Part shown: positions 26,174-33,926 of the stretch, in pieces
Numbering within the stretch: the first letter of the stretch is position 1
Layout: each line of letters begins with the position of its first letter
Origin: Sphaerochaeta sp.
Lineage (GTDB): Bacteria; Spirochaetota; Spirochaetia; Sphaerochaetales; Sphaerochaetaceae
Assembly (NCBI GenBank): GCA_022482495.1
Contig: JAKVPA010000008.1
Coordinates: 59,406-123,405, forward strand
Reading direction: 5' to 3'
Length of the DNA: 64,000 nucleotides
Notes under the pieces: model-generated
Told to the model about the DNA's origin: nothing
The model's input: only the letters and a program-made list of their open reading frames with translations
The model's database searches: none
Made by a program: the position numbers and the translations under genes

Positions 26174-26813
26174 CCAGCACCCTCCCGTCCAGACGAACGA
26201 TGTGATCGACCTTTCCCTGGATCCCCTCCACATCATGGGTAACCAGCACGATGGTCATCCCTTCCCGATGAAGTCCTTCCAACACGCGATAGACGTGCTC
26301 CCGGCTCTCCGGATCAATGCTTGCCGTCGGCTCATCCAACAGCAGCATCTTCGGCTGGACGGCCAGGCACCGGGCGATGAGAAGCCGCTGGAACTGCCCG
26401 CCGGACAACTCCCCCACCAGGCGAGCCCCCAGGTCGGAGATTCCGACCAGTTCCATCATGCGCCGTGCGATGTCCGTCCTCCGGTGACGGTGAAACGGAT
26501 GCAGGCCCCCACCATCGGCACCGCTTTCCGCAACTTCCGTCACGGTGATGGGGAAAGACCGCTCCATCGTCCCGTACTGGGGGACGTATCCCACCAACCG
26601 GGTGCGGGGATCATACGGCTTTCCGAAGACGGAAACCGTACCGCTGGAAGCCGGGCACAGCCCGAGCACCGCCTTCAGAAGGGTGGATTTCCCACCCCCG
26701 TTCGGCCCGACGATTCCCACCAGCTCCCCCTGAGCAACGGAAAGGGAGACGCCTCGGAGCGCCTCCACTTCCTCGTAGCGGACACAGAGGTCCTTCACTT
26801 CCAGCGCGTTCAT
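26166..26813 (-). CDS. znuC: zinc-type ABC transporter ATPase (ZnuC family)
   Basis: A 215-residue ATP-binding subunit. Walker A is GPNGGGKST, the Q-loop lies in YVPQYG, the signature is LSGGQFQR, Walker B is LLLDEPTASID and the switch His is in VTHD. The YVPQ element is typical of metal-uptake ATPases. ATG 26813 overlaps the znuA stop by 4 nt and its own stop overlaps znuB, so all three transporter parts are coupled. It powers uptake of the metal bound by ZnuA. Confidence 0.92.
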   Translation of the reverse strand: MNALEVKDLCVRYEEVEALRGVSLSVAQGELVGIVGPNGGGKSTLLKAVLGLCPASSGTVSVFGKPYDPRTRLVGYVPQYGTMERSFPITVTEVAESGADGGGLHPFHRHRRTDIARRMMELVGISDLGARLVGELSGGQFQRLLIARCLAVQPKMLLLDEPTASIDPESREHVYRVLEGLHREGMTIVLVTHDVEGIQGKVDHIVRLDGRVLDV

Positions 26814-27664
26814 GTGGCCGCGTCCCGGAAGGCCTCAGCCATCCTGTGCAAGTTATCCAGATAATCCGCGGCAAGCGGTTCCAGTTTGACCGTCACCCCT
26901 CCGATCTCCTCGGCGAACGCGACGCTCTGGCGATTGTCCACTTCCGCCTGGTAGAAGATCACCTTGGCCCCATCCTTCCGGGCGAGATCAACCATTTCCC
27001 GCATGTGTTTCGGGGTCGCTTCCTTTCCCTCTTCCTCCAAGGCGTACTGGGTCAAGCCGTATTCATCGGCGAAGTACCCGAAGGCGGGATGGAACACGAT
27101 GAAGCTTTTTCCCTGCATGCCGGAGAGACTTGCACGGATTTCCGCGTCGGCATCAGAGAGCTGTTGCGTGAAGGCTTCAGCGTTTTTCTGGAACTCCGCT
27201 GCCTTCTGTGGCATCAGGCGGGACGCCTCCGCCTGGATGGCATCGACCATCACCTTCACCCGACGGACGGACAACCAGATGTGGGGATCCCGCTCCCCCC
27301 CCAGCTTGAGGTCCGGATACTGCTCCCGCACCTTGTCCTGCAGCTTGACCACCGGAATGGTCACCGACGGTAACACGGCGTTCTCCGCAGGAACCCCGAT
27401 GGCCAGGTAGAGGTCAGCCTTTTCCAAGGCAGCTTTCTGCTTCACCGTAGGCTCATAGGTTTCCGGGCTCGCGCCGGGAGGGATCATCAGAAGCACGTCA
27501 AACGCGTCTCCACAGACCGCCTTGACGAAGGTCTCTTCGGGAACGATGGATACGGAGATGACCGGTTTCCCATCCGTTTTCGTTTCGTTTGTTCCTGCCG
27601 CCATGACAGGAAGCGTGCACAACAGACACGCGATCAGGACCAATCCTTGCGGGAATCGTTTCAT
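26810..27664 (-). CDS. znuA: zinc-type ABC transporter binding protein (ZnuA family)
   Basis: A 284-residue exported cluster-A-I binding protein. The signal peptide is MKRFPQGLVLIACLLCTLPVMAAG. Expected metal ligands include H128 (RDPHIW), H192 (FHPAFGYF) and an acidic residue near 241-243 (QAEVDN). The position that is often His in PPGxxPHxYEP is Glu68 here (GASPETYEP), a substitution that may change metal preference or be compensated elsewhere. There is no His-rich loop. It has its own promoter and a Fur/Zur-type operator right upstream (27676-27730), with AAAGGA as ribosome site. Confidence 0.9.
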   Translation of the reverse strand: MKRFPQGLVLIACLLCTLPVMAAGTNETKTDGKPVISVSIVPEETFVKAVCGDAFDVLLMIPPGASPETYEPTVKQKAALEKADLYLAIGVPAENAVLPSVTIPVVKLQDKVREQYPDLKLGGERDPHIWLSVRRVKVMVDAIQAEASRLMPQKAAEFQKNAEAFTQQLSDADAEIRASLSGMQGKSFIVFHPAFGYFADEYGLTQYALEEEGKEATPKHMREMVDLARKDGAKVIFYQAEVDNRQSVAFAEEIGGVTVKLEPLAADYLDNLHRMAEAFRDAAT

Positions 27665-27675
27665 ATCATTCCTTT

Positions 27676-27698
27676 AATTTGCAAATTATTTGCAAATT
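27676..27698. promoter_or_regulatory. Fur/Zur-type operator upstream of znuA
   Basis: Two perfect palindromes ATTTGCAAAT (27677-27686 and 27688-27697) are separated by one T. Centrally they read as the inverted repeat TGCAAAT-T-ATTTGCA, the 7-1-7 layout of Fur-family boxes. The site lies just downstream of the znuA -10 box, over the transcript start, so bound repressor would block the znuACB promoter. Confidence 0.75.
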
Positions 27699-27700
27699 GG

Positions 27701-27730
27701 AATATAGCATCACGCCTGTGGGAAAGTCAA
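27701..27730 (-). promoter_or_regulatory. znuA promoter
   Basis: On the minus strand: TTGACT (27730-27725), 18 bp, TATATT (27706-27701). The -35 overlaps the stop codon of the upstream fur/zur gene, so znuACB can be expressed independently of it. Confidence 0.65.
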
Positions 27731-28134
27731 TGGCTTGTGTGCTGTTTCTTCATGCAATCCTTGCAGATTCCGTACAGCACGGTATCGTCATAGGAAAGCG
27801 TGAAACCATGCTTGGTCTTGATATGGTCGGTGAATTCCTGCATCTGGGCGCAATCAAGGTGGATCACCTTGCCGCAGACGGTGCACTTCAGATGGAGATG
27901 GTGGTGGCACCCTTCTTCCAAGGGAAGCTGGTAGCTCGGTTTGCCGCCACCGGTACCGGCGAACTGCAACAGCGTTCCCTCCTCAACCATCCGCTCGACG
28001 TTGCGGTAGATGGTGGAAAGATCGATGTCGGAAAGCGCCGCGTGGATTTCATCCACCGTCACTGCCCGGGAGCTCTCCTTGAGGAAATCCATCATCCGCA
28101 TCCGTGTTTTGGTCTGGTATTCACCCTTTGCCAT
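27727..28134 (-). CDS. zur: Fur-family metalloregulator, probably Zur
   Basis: A 135-residue repressor. The N-terminal winged helix has the family helix STIYRNVERMVEEG (about residues 40-53). The dimerisation domain carries a His-rich site CHHHLHLKC and two structural zinc pairs, C84-x-x-C87 and C124-x-x-C127. Linkage to znuACB and a Fur-type box over the znuA start make zinc sensing the best guess; Fur or PerR function cannot be excluded from sequence. ATG 28134 lies 6 nt after a TACAGT -10 box (28146-28141) with no Shine-Dalgarno. Confidence 0.88.
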   Translation of the reverse strand: MAKGEYQTKTRMRMMDFLKESSRAVTVDEIHAALSDIDLSTIYRNVERMVEEGTLLQFAGTGGGKPSYQLPLEEGCHHHLHLKCTVCGKVIHLDCAQMQEFTDHIKTKHGFTLSYDDTVLYGICKDCMKKQHTSH

Positions 28135-28140
28135 AGCCCT

Positions 28141-28196
28141 ACTGTACCACGTTCCGTTTCAGCTGTCTTGCCGTCACGCCGCTTTTTCTTTACTCT
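28141..28196. promoter_or_regulatory. divergent overlapping promoters of zur and the YmdB-like gene
   Basis: Minus: AAGACA (28169-28164), 17 bp, TACAGT (28146-28141), 6 nt to ATG 28134. Plus: TTGCCG (28168-28173), 17 bp, TACTCT (28191-28196), 6 nt to ATG 28203. The -35 boxes overlap, so the two polymerases should compete. Both transcripts are predicted to be leaderless. Confidence 0.55.
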
Positions 28197-28202
28197 AAGA
28201 GT

Positions 28203-29015
28203 ATGAACGTGTTGTTTTTGGGTGAGATCGTCGGCAAACCGGGAATCTTCACCATCAAGCACTTGAAGCAACTCAGGCAGGAGAAGGCCATCGATCTGGT
28301 CATCGCCAACGCCGAAGGAACGACCAATGGCTTCGGTCTGGGCAAGGCCCACGCCATGCAGCTTTCCAAACTGGGCGTGGACATCCTGACCGGGGGAGAA
28401 AAGATCTACTACAAGCTGGATATGGTGGACTTCCTGGCCAAGGCGTCCTGGATCCTCCGCCCGGCAAACTATCCGTTGGGAGACCCGGGAAGGGGAATCC
28501 GCACGATGGAGATCGGAGGGAAGACGGTGGTCATCATCAACCTGTTGGGGACCAGCGGCTTTTCCAAGGTGCACCTGAACAACCCGTTTGGTCTTGCCAA
28601 CGTGCTGGTGGACAAAGCGCGTGCCGAAACGAAGGATCCGATCATCCTCGTCCAGTTCCACGCGGCGACGAGCGCCGAGAAACAGACGATGGGTTACCTG
28701 CTTGACGGCAAGGTGGCCGCGGTGATCGGCACCCATTCCAAGGTGCTGTCCGCCGACCCCCATCTGCTTCCCGCTGGTACGGCGTACCTTACGGACAACG
28801 GCCGTTGCGGTTCCACCCTTTCCATCGGCGGATTCGCAAACGACGTGGAACTGCGCAAATACATGACCGGCATTCCCGAGCGATCCCATGAAAATTGGGA
28901 CGGTCTGGAGATCCAAGGAGCACTGGTTTCCATCGGCGATGACGGCAAGGCGACAAGTGTGGAAACGATCCGGTATCCGGTAACGGAGACCGAGGAGGAA
29001 AAACAAAGCGTATGA
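28203..29015 (+). CDS. YmdB-like (TIGR00282) metallophosphoesterase-fold protein, altered metal site
   Basis: A 270-residue protein aligned by eye with the YmdB/DR1281 family (2',3'-cAMP phosphodiesterase and RNA-linked functions). Family landmarks are NAEG near residue 38, ILRPANYP, the FHAATSAEK segment and VIGTHSKV. Several usual metal ligands differ: the first Asp is Glu8, NAEN is NAEG, GNHxxD is GGEKIYY, and GTHTHV is GTHSKV. The fold is kept but the dinuclear centre may be lost or changed. The downstream RseC-like gene starts in its stop codon. Predicted leaderless. Confidence 0.75.
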   Translation: MNVLFLGEIVGKPGIFTIKHLKQLRQEKAIDLVIANAEGTTNGFGLGKAHAMQLSKLGVDILTGGEKIYYKLDMVDFLAKASWILRPANYPLGDPGRGIRTMEIGGKTVVIINLLGTSGFSKVHLNNPFGLANVLVDKARAETKDPIILVQFHAATSAEKQTMGYLLDGKVAAVIGTHSKVLSADPHLLPAGTAYLTDNGRCGSTLSIGGFANDVELRKYMTGIPERSHENWDGLEIQGALVSIGDDGKATSVETIRYPVTETEEEKQSV

Positions 29016-29413
29016 ACGAACATGTCATTGTGGAAAAAGTGCTTTCCCCCACCCGTGTGACGGTGGTGTGCTCCACCACGGCCTGTGTGGGATGCAAAGG
29101 TGAGATGTTCTGCACCAACAAAGGACGGAGTTTTGAGGCGTCAAAACCTCTTTTCATGAACCTCAAGCCGGGTGATCCGGTGGATGTGCATCTGAAGACC
29201 GGCAGGACCATCGCCAGCTCCTTCATCACCCTGATCATCCCGCTCTTGTTCTTCCCTGTGGTGTTCTTCATCCTCAGCAAGGTGGGGGCTTCGGAGATGG
29301 TCTCCCTGTTTGGGGGTCTGGGAGGCATCGGACTCGGCTTTCTGATCGTCTGGGCGTACTTCCGCTCAGCCCATGACAAGTACCTGCCGTCCGTCACCCC
29401 GGCAGAGGACTGA
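29012..29413 (+). CDS. RseC/MucC-family membrane protein
   Basis: A 133-residue protein. The N-terminal 65 residues carry cysteines (C20, C25, C28 and C34 in STTACVGCKGEMFC), as in RseC. Two membrane helices follow (about 68-90 and 95-115), and the C terminus is cytoplasmic. RseC proteins belong to the SoxR-reducing/Rnf-associated or envelope-stress systems, and many genomes carry one near Rnf genes; none are here. The start overlaps the YmdB-like stop by 4 nt. The exact role is uncertain. Confidence 0.75.
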   Translation: MNEHVIVEKVLSPTRVTVVCSTTACVGCKGEMFCTNKGRSFEASKPLFMNLKPGDPVDVHLKTGRTIASSFITLIIPLLFFPVVFFILSKVGASEMVSLFGGLGGIGLGFLIVWAYFRSAHDKYLPSVTPAED

Positions 29414-29420
29414 ATTTTGC

Positions 29421-29450
29421 TGGACGCACCTTTCCGTTCGCCACTATACT
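29421..29450 (+). promoter_or_regulatory. promoter of the lptC operon, placed for a leaderless mRNA
   Basis: TGGACG (29421-29426), 18 bp, TATACT (29445-29450), ending 7 nt before ATG 29458. No Shine-Dalgarno is present. Confidence 0.45.
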
Positions 29451-29457
29451 GGTAGCC

Positions 29458-29997
29458 ATGAAACGGTGCATCCTGGCATTCCTTCCCCTGTTGCTTCTCC
29501 TCTCCTGTTCCTCAGGCACTACGCCTGAAGCCCAGGAGACGAAGGACGCGGTGGAACAGCCTTCCATGATCCTCCGGGATGTCACCTACGTCACCTCGTG
29601 GGATGCAGGAGAACCCTTGACCATCACGGCATCCACCATCACGCTGGACGACAAGACCAACGAAGCGGTCATCCAGGATTTCTCGTTCTCCCGCACCGAC
29701 GGAGAGGGGAAAACCGACCTGTGGGGCAGCGCAAAAACGGCCACCGTCAATACCCAGACCCATGATGCGACCCTCAGCGGAGACGTGGTGGTCCACAAGG
29801 AAACAGACCAGTTTGCAATCCATGCGCCGAATCTCCGCTGGAATGACGCAGAGCAACTTCTGTCCACTGGGGAGCAGGATCTGGCGGATATTTGTTTTCA
29901 TGAAGGGGACGCCATCACCGGCCGGGGATTCTCCGGAGACCTGAAGACCAACACCTTCGAATTCGTCCAACTGGTACAAGGGGTGGTGCAGCAATGA
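29458..29997 (+). CDS. lptC: LptC-like lipoprotein of the LPS/glycolipid transport bridge
   Basis: A 179-residue protein. A lipoprotein signal peptide ends in LLLLSC (lipobox Cys17). The following beta-rich region (DVTYVTSWDAGEPLTITASTITLDD, ATVNTQTHDATLSGDVVVH) has the repeating jelly-roll strands of LptC/LptA. In E. coli LptC is held by a membrane helix; here a lipid anchor replaces it. The order lptC-lptA-lptB-rpoN with 4-8-nt overlaps supports the call. Function: pass lipid from the inner-membrane LptBFG extractor to LptA. Confidence 0.82.
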   Translation: MKRCILAFLPLLLLLSCSSGTTPEAQETKDAVEQPSMILRDVTYVTSWDAGEPLTITASTITLDDKTNEAVIQDFSFSRTDGEGKTDLWGSAKTATVNTQTHDATLSGDVVVHKETDQFAIHAPNLRWNDAEQLLSTGEQDLADICFHEGDAITGRGFSGDLKTNTFEFVQLVQGVVQQ

Positions 29998-30614
29998 AAC
30001 GTGTTTCTCTTTTTCTGTCCATCCTCCTTCTCACCCTTCCCCTTTCTGCCGAAGCCATCTCGTTCAAAGGGGGATACACCAAGGTCCGGATGCAGGACGG
30101 GAAAAAGGAAATCGTGCTCAGCGGCGGCGCACAGGTACAGACCGGCTCGTTGTCCCTCTCCGCAAAGACGATCACGCTGAGCGGGGATGATTATGACCGC
30201 ATTTCCCTTTCCGGTGATGTGACGGTCGTCGACACCGAGCAAGGCCTGACGATGCAGAGCCCGGCCGTCGGATACGTCCGTTCCACCGGAGTCCTGTCCG
30301 TCCAAAGCTGGGTGGAGATCGACGACACCACCAACGAGATTTCCGCTTCGGCGGGAAGCCTTTCGTTCAACCGGCAGACCGGGCTGATGCAATTGGAAGG
30401 ACAGGTACGGCTCCTCAGGGCGGCAAGCAAAGGCATCATGCGTTGCACCAGCGACACGTTGACATACGACCGGGACCACAAACGGCTCCAGTTGGCGGGT
30501 GACGCCGTCATCACCTGGAACGGGGACGTCTACCAGGCGCACGTCATCACGGTGGACCTGGACAGTGAGGAGATCCAGCTGGAAGGATCCATCAAGGGGA
30601 CGGTCCATGGCTAG
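29994..30614 (+). CDS. lptA: LptA/OstA-like periplasmic bridge protein
   Basis: A 206-residue exported protein. The signal peptide (MKRVSLFLSILLLTLPLSAEA) is followed by repeating beta strands of the OstA fold (EIVLSGGAQVQTGSLSLSAKTITLSGDDYDRISLSGDVTVVDTEQGLTMQSP, LQLAGDAVITWNGDVYQAHVITVDLD). In the Lpt machine these form the periplasmic bridge for lipopolysaccharide or a related glycolipid. The start overlaps lptC by 4 nt and the end overlaps lptB by 8 nt. Slightly longer than E. coli LptA. Confidence 0.85.
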   Translation: MKRVSLFLSILLLTLPLSAEAISFKGGYTKVRMQDGKKEIVLSGGAQVQTGSLSLSAKTITLSGDDYDRISLSGDVTVVDTEQGLTMQSPAVGYVRSTGVLSVQSWVEIDDTTNEISASAGSLSFNRQTGLMQLEGQVRLLRAASKGIMRCTSDTLTYDRDHKRLQLAGDAVITWNGDVYQAHVITVDLDSEEIQLEGSIKGTVHG

Positions 30615-31338
30615 CAGATTGGAAATGCTTCATCTTGCCAAAACGTACGGCAAGAAACAGGTGGTCAAGGACATCTCCTTCGCCATGGATGCAGGGGAGA
30701 TCGTCGGACTCCTCGGTCCCAACGGGGCGGGAAAAACCACCACGTTTTACATGATCGTCGGCTTCATCCACGGAAACGGGGGAAGAATCATTCTGGACGG
30801 CAGGGATGTCACCCGGCTGCCGATGTACCAGCGCTCCCGCCTTGGCCTCTCCTATCTTCCCCAGGAGCCATCCGTTTTCCGCAAACTCTCCGTACAGGAC
30901 AACATCCGCCTGGTCGTCCAGACACGGCGCGACCTGGACAAAAACGCCCAACAGCAGGAGACGGAGAAACTGATGGATGAATTCGGGCTGACGGCGCTTC
31001 GGAACCAGCGGGGATACACGCTCTCCGGCGGCGAGCGCCGGCGGACGGAGATCGCCCGGGCGTTGGGCACCGCACCGAAGTTTCTGCTCCTGGACGAACC
31101 GTTCGCCGGCATCGACCCCAAGGCGGTGTATGAGATCAAACAGTTGATCAAACAGCTTGCCGCCAAAGGAATCGGCGTGCTCCTCACCGACCACAACGTC
31201 CGCGACACACTTGCCATCACCGACCGTTCCTATCTGATCAACGAAGGCACCATTCTGGTCTCCGGCACCAAGGAAGAACTCATCGCCAACAAGGCGGCAC
31301 GGGACATCTACTTCGGTGACGAGTTCGGGGAGGATTGA
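30607..31338 (+). CDS. lptB: LPS-export ABC ATPase LptB
   Basis: A 243-residue ATPase. Walker A is in LGPNGAGKTTTFYMIVG, the signature is LSGGERRRTEIARAL and Walker B is FLLLDEPFAGIDP. The switch region LLTDHNVRDTLAITDRSYLI is highly diagnostic of LptB. ATG 30607 is chosen because the protein start MASRLEMLHLAKTYG fits the family and it overlaps lptA by 8 nt. It energises LptFG-driven extraction of lipid from the inner membrane. rpoN follows after 1 nt, a conserved linkage. Confidence 0.95.
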   Translation: MASRLEMLHLAKTYGKKQVVKDISFAMDAGEIVGLLGPNGAGKTTTFYMIVGFIHGNGGRIILDGRDVTRLPMYQRSRLGLSYLPQEPSVFRKLSVQDNIRLVVQTRRDLDKNAQQQETEKLMDEFGLTALRNQRGYTLSGGERRRTEIARALGTAPKFLLLDEPFAGIDPKAVYEIKQLIKQLAAKGIGVLLTDHNVRDTLAITDRSYLINEGTILVSGTKEELIANKAARDIYFGDEFGED

Positions 31339-31339
31339 G

Positions 31340-32686
31340 ATGGGTCTTTCCCTAATCCTTGAACAGAAACAACAACTCAAACTCAGCCCTCAATTGATCC
31401 AGAGCTTTGAACTGATGGCCCTCCCCCTGACGGAACTCCAGGCGAAAATCCAGGCGGCCATTGAAACCAACCCGACGCTGGAGATTCCCGACGCCAAGGA
31501 GTATTCGCTGGACTCCGTTCCGGATTACGACGGAAAGAAGGACCAGAGCGACTACGACGAGGGAGGCCAAGGATACGACAGCGAGGCGAGCGACCGGGCC
31601 CAGCAGTTCATGGAGAACACCTTGACGGAAAAGGAGACGCTGCAGGAACACCTCTTGGGTCAGTTGGGATGCGTTTCCCTGACCGACGAGGAATACCAGA
31701 CCGGCGAAGCCTTGATCTCCAACATGGACGACAACGGATTCTTCCGGGATGATCCCGCCGTCTTCCTCAAGCCGAACCAGCTTCCGTTCAAGGACAAGCT
31801 GGTGGCCATCATCCAAGGGTTCGATCCTTCCGGCGTCGGCGTGCGGGACTGGAAGGAATCGGTGATCCTCCAGGCCAAACAGAAAGGGCTCAAACCGGAA
31901 GAGTTCACGGTGTTCACCGCGATGGTGGATCATGAACTGGAGTCGATACGCGCGGGAAAAACCGATCAAGTGGCAAAGAACCTCGGAGTTGACTCGGAAG
32001 AAGTCGAGGCGTTGTACGCGTTCCTCAAGACGTTGACGCCGTACCCCGGCCAAGGGTTCGCCTCCGGTCCGGACCAGTTCGTCATCCCGGATCTCTCCAT
32101 CCACCAGAAGGACGGAAAGCTGGTGATGCAGATGAACAGCGACGCCATCCCGACACTGACCATCAGTCCGGAATACCAGCAGATGGCCGAGCAGATCGAC
32201 GACAAGAAGACCAAGCAGTACATCAAGGAACAAATATCCCAGGCAAACCAGTTGATCACCCAGATCGACATGCGCAACGACACCCTGAGGAAAGTCGCCC
32301 AAGTGGTGCTTGCCGAGCAGAGCGAGTTCTTCCTCAAAGGACCGAAATTCCTCAAGCCACTGACCCAGAAAGAAGTGGCGGAGAAAATCGGGGTGCATGA
32401 GACGACGGTCAGCAGGATCGCCAACGCCAAATACGTGGACACCGACTGGGGGATCATCCCGATCAAGAACCTGTTCTCCAACGCCGTCGGGGACGGGAAC
32501 CAGTCAAAGAACTCCGTCAAGGAGATCATCCGGGAGATCATCCAGGAACATCAGGGCGAAAAAGCGTTGTCTGATCAAAAAATCACCGATCTCCTTGTGG
32601 GAAAAGGAATCAATGTGGCCCGCCGCACCGTGGCGAAATACCGCAAGGAACTGAACATCGACTCGTCGTTCGTCAGGGGTTCGTGA
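31340..32686 (+). CDS. rpoN: RNA polymerase sigma-54 factor
   Basis: A 448-residue sigma-54. The Gln-rich region I (LEQKQQLKLSPQLIQSFELMALPLTELQ) contacts activators. An acidic linker follows (about 60-95). The core-binding region, the helix-turn-helix (KEVAEKIGVHETTVSRIANAKYVDTDWG) and the RpoN box ARRTVAKYRKEL close the protein. ATG 31340 follows GGGGAGG. It recognises -24/-12 promoters; none was found in this window by eye. The last 14 bp overlap the end of the facing dioxygenase gene. Confidence 0.96.
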   Translation: MGLSLILEQKQQLKLSPQLIQSFELMALPLTELQAKIQAAIETNPTLEIPDAKEYSLDSVPDYDGKKDQSDYDEGGQGYDSEASDRAQQFMENTLTEKETLQEHLLGQLGCVSLTDEEYQTGEALISNMDDNGFFRDDPAVFLKPNQLPFKDKLVAIIQGFDPSGVGVRDWKESVILQAKQKGLKPEEFTVFTAMVDHELESIRAGKTDQVAKNLGVDSEEVEALYAFLKTLTPYPGQGFASGPDQFVIPDLSIHQKDGKLVMQMNSDAIPTLTISPEYQQMAEQIDDKKTKQYIKEQISQANQLITQIDMRNDTLRKVAQVVLAEQSEFFLKGPKFLKPLTQKEVAEKIGVHETTVSRIANAKYVDTDWGIIPIKNLFSNAVGDGNQSKNSVKEIIREIIQEHQGEKALSDQKITDLLVGKGINVARRTVAKYRKELNIDSSFVRGS

Positions 32687-33452
32687 TTCCGATCAGATAG
32701 CTGGTCATGGAGAGCGCGCCCATCACGCACTGGCGATTGAACACCGTCACCTTCTCTCCCGGCTGGGCGGCGCCCAGCACCGGCAGGATCGGCAGGAAAT
32801 GATCCGGGGTGAAGAACGCGTATTCGGCGCACTCCCCCGCCTTGCGGTAATCGACCACCGCCTGGTAGTCTCCCCGAAGGATGGCGTCATGGACGTATCC
32901 GTCAAACTCCTCCGCCCAAGGGAACCCGCCGGGATTATCCCAGTCCACCAGGGAAAGATTGTGCACCACGTCCCCGCTACCGACGATCAACACGCCTTCA
33001 TCCCGAAGGGAGGCCAGCGTCCTGCCCAAGGCGAAATGCTTCTCGGGCGGCGCGTCCCGGTTGACGGACAATTGGAAGAACGGGATATCCGCCTTCGGAT
33101 ACATCCGGCGGAGCACGCTCCATGCGCCGTGGTCGCATCCCCAGCTGTCATCCACCTTGGCGCCGGTCATCTTGGCGACGCGGCCAGCCAGCTCGGGATC
33201 TCCCGGAGCAGGCCAGGTGATCTGGTACAGCTCTTCCGGAAAGCCGTACATGTCATAGATCTGTTTGGGTTTGGGGCTGTTGTTCACCCGTAGCCCATGG
33301 GTGAACCAGTGGGCCGAGATACAGAGGATCGCCTTTGGAGTGGGGATCTTCTTCGAAATCTCCGTCCATCCGGCGGAGAACTGGTTGTCTTCCATGGCGT
33401 TCATCGGAGAACCGTGGCCGACGAACAGCACGGGCATCGTTTGGTTTGTCAT
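32673..33452 (-). CDS. class III extradiol dioxygenase, 4,5-DOPA dioxygenase-like (YgiD family)
   Basis: A 259-residue LigB-fold enzyme. Metal-site His residues are visible in FVGHGSP and ISAHWF, with a further His in DHFLPIL. VGSGDVVHNL is characteristic of the YgiD/DODA family. Family members bind zinc or iron; the E. coli protein opens the ring of L-DOPA in vitro, but the natural substrate is unclear. ATG 33452 is chosen because a TATCTT -10 box ends 6 nt upstream; an earlier in-frame ATG (33467) is less well placed. Confidence 0.87.
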   Translation of the reverse strand: MTNQTMPVLFVGHGSPMNAMEDNQFSAGWTEISKKIPTPKAILCISAHWFTHGLRVNNSPKPKQIYDMYGFPEELYQITWPAPGDPELAGRVAKMTGAKVDDSWGCDHGAWSVLRRMYPKADIPFFQLSVNRDAPPEKHFALGRTLASLRDEGVLIVGSGDVVHNLSLVDWDNPGGFPWAEEFDGYVHDAILRGDYQAVVDYRKAGECAEYAFFTPDHFLPILPVLGAAQPGEKVTVFNRQCVMGALSMTSYLIGITNP

Positions 33453-33458
33453 GTTCCA

Positions 33459-33487
33459 AAGATACATGCAAACGAACAAAACGTCAT
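33459..33487 (-). promoter_or_regulatory. promoter of the dioxygenase gene, placed for a leaderless mRNA
   Basis: On the minus strand: ATGACG (33487-33482), 17 bp, TATCTT (33464-33459), 6 nt to ATG 33452. Confidence 0.45.
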
Positions 33488-33503
33488 CTCACCCCCACAA
33501 AGC

Positions 33504-33527
33504 AAAAAAGGGCGGCCGAAGCCGCCC
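33504..33527 (-). terminator. intrinsic terminator of hpf
   Basis: Stem GGGCGGC (33510-33516) with GCCGCCC (33521-33527), loop CGAA. On the minus strand it is followed by six U residues (A6 at 33504-33509). It lies 19 nt past the hpf stop. Confidence 0.88.
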
Positions 33528-33546
33528 TCCCGAAGATTCCCGTTGT

Positions 33547-33843
33547 TCAGTGCTCCTTCACCTTTTCCTTTTCCTTGCGAGCGGCTGATTCGATCTTGTC
33601 GGCGATCAACTCAATCCCTTCGAACAGCTCGATGCAGTCATAGCTGACCACTTTGACCGTTCCCCAGGAAAAATGTAATTTTGCGTCGATGTGGTACCCT
33701 TGGCCCAGCGTCTGTCTGGTAATGACAATTTCCAGATCATGCAGGTAGTCCTCCGCAAATGACAGTTTCGCCAGTTTCTTGTCGAGAAACGCCCTTGTCT
33801 CATCACTTGGATTGTAATGCACACCTCTGACAGTGAGATTCAT
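33547..33843 (-). CDS. hpf: ribosome hibernation promoting factor (short HPF/RaiA family)
   Basis: A 98-residue protein of the beta-alpha-beta-beta-beta-alpha HPF fold. MNLTVRGVHYNPSDETRAFLDKKLAKL begins it, and the second helix (FEGIELIADKIESAARKEKEKVKEH) ends it. It binds the decoding centre of idle ribosomes. It lacks the long C-terminal dimerisation domain, so it is the short form. In many bacteria it follows lptB-rpoN directly; here it is on the opposite strand with the dioxygenase gene between. ATG 33843 follows AGGAGGA. Confidence 0.92.
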   Translation of the reverse strand: MNLTVRGVHYNPSDETRAFLDKKLAKLSFAEDYLHDLEIVITRQTLGQGYHIDAKLHFSWGTVKVVSYDCIELFEGIELIADKIESAARKEKEKVKEH

Positions 33844-33892
33844 AGATCCTCCTCAGTCTTTGATACTTCTATGGTAACGCACCTTTTCCCTG

Positions 33893-33920
33893 TTGTCTTC
33901 CCCAAAAAACATGCTAACCT
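33893..33920 (+). promoter_or_regulatory. promoter of the Gfo/Idh/MocA-like gene, placed for a leaderless mRNA
   Basis: TTGTCT (33893-33898), 16 bp, TAACCT (33915-33920), 6 nt to ATG 33927. Confidence 0.4.
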
Positions 33921-33926
33921 TAAGCT

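Noticed and set aside
31340..32686. Sigma-54 (-24/-12) promoters near rpoN or elsewhere
   Set aside because: No TGGCAC-N5-TTGC match was found in the upstream regions I read; a systematic scan was not possible.
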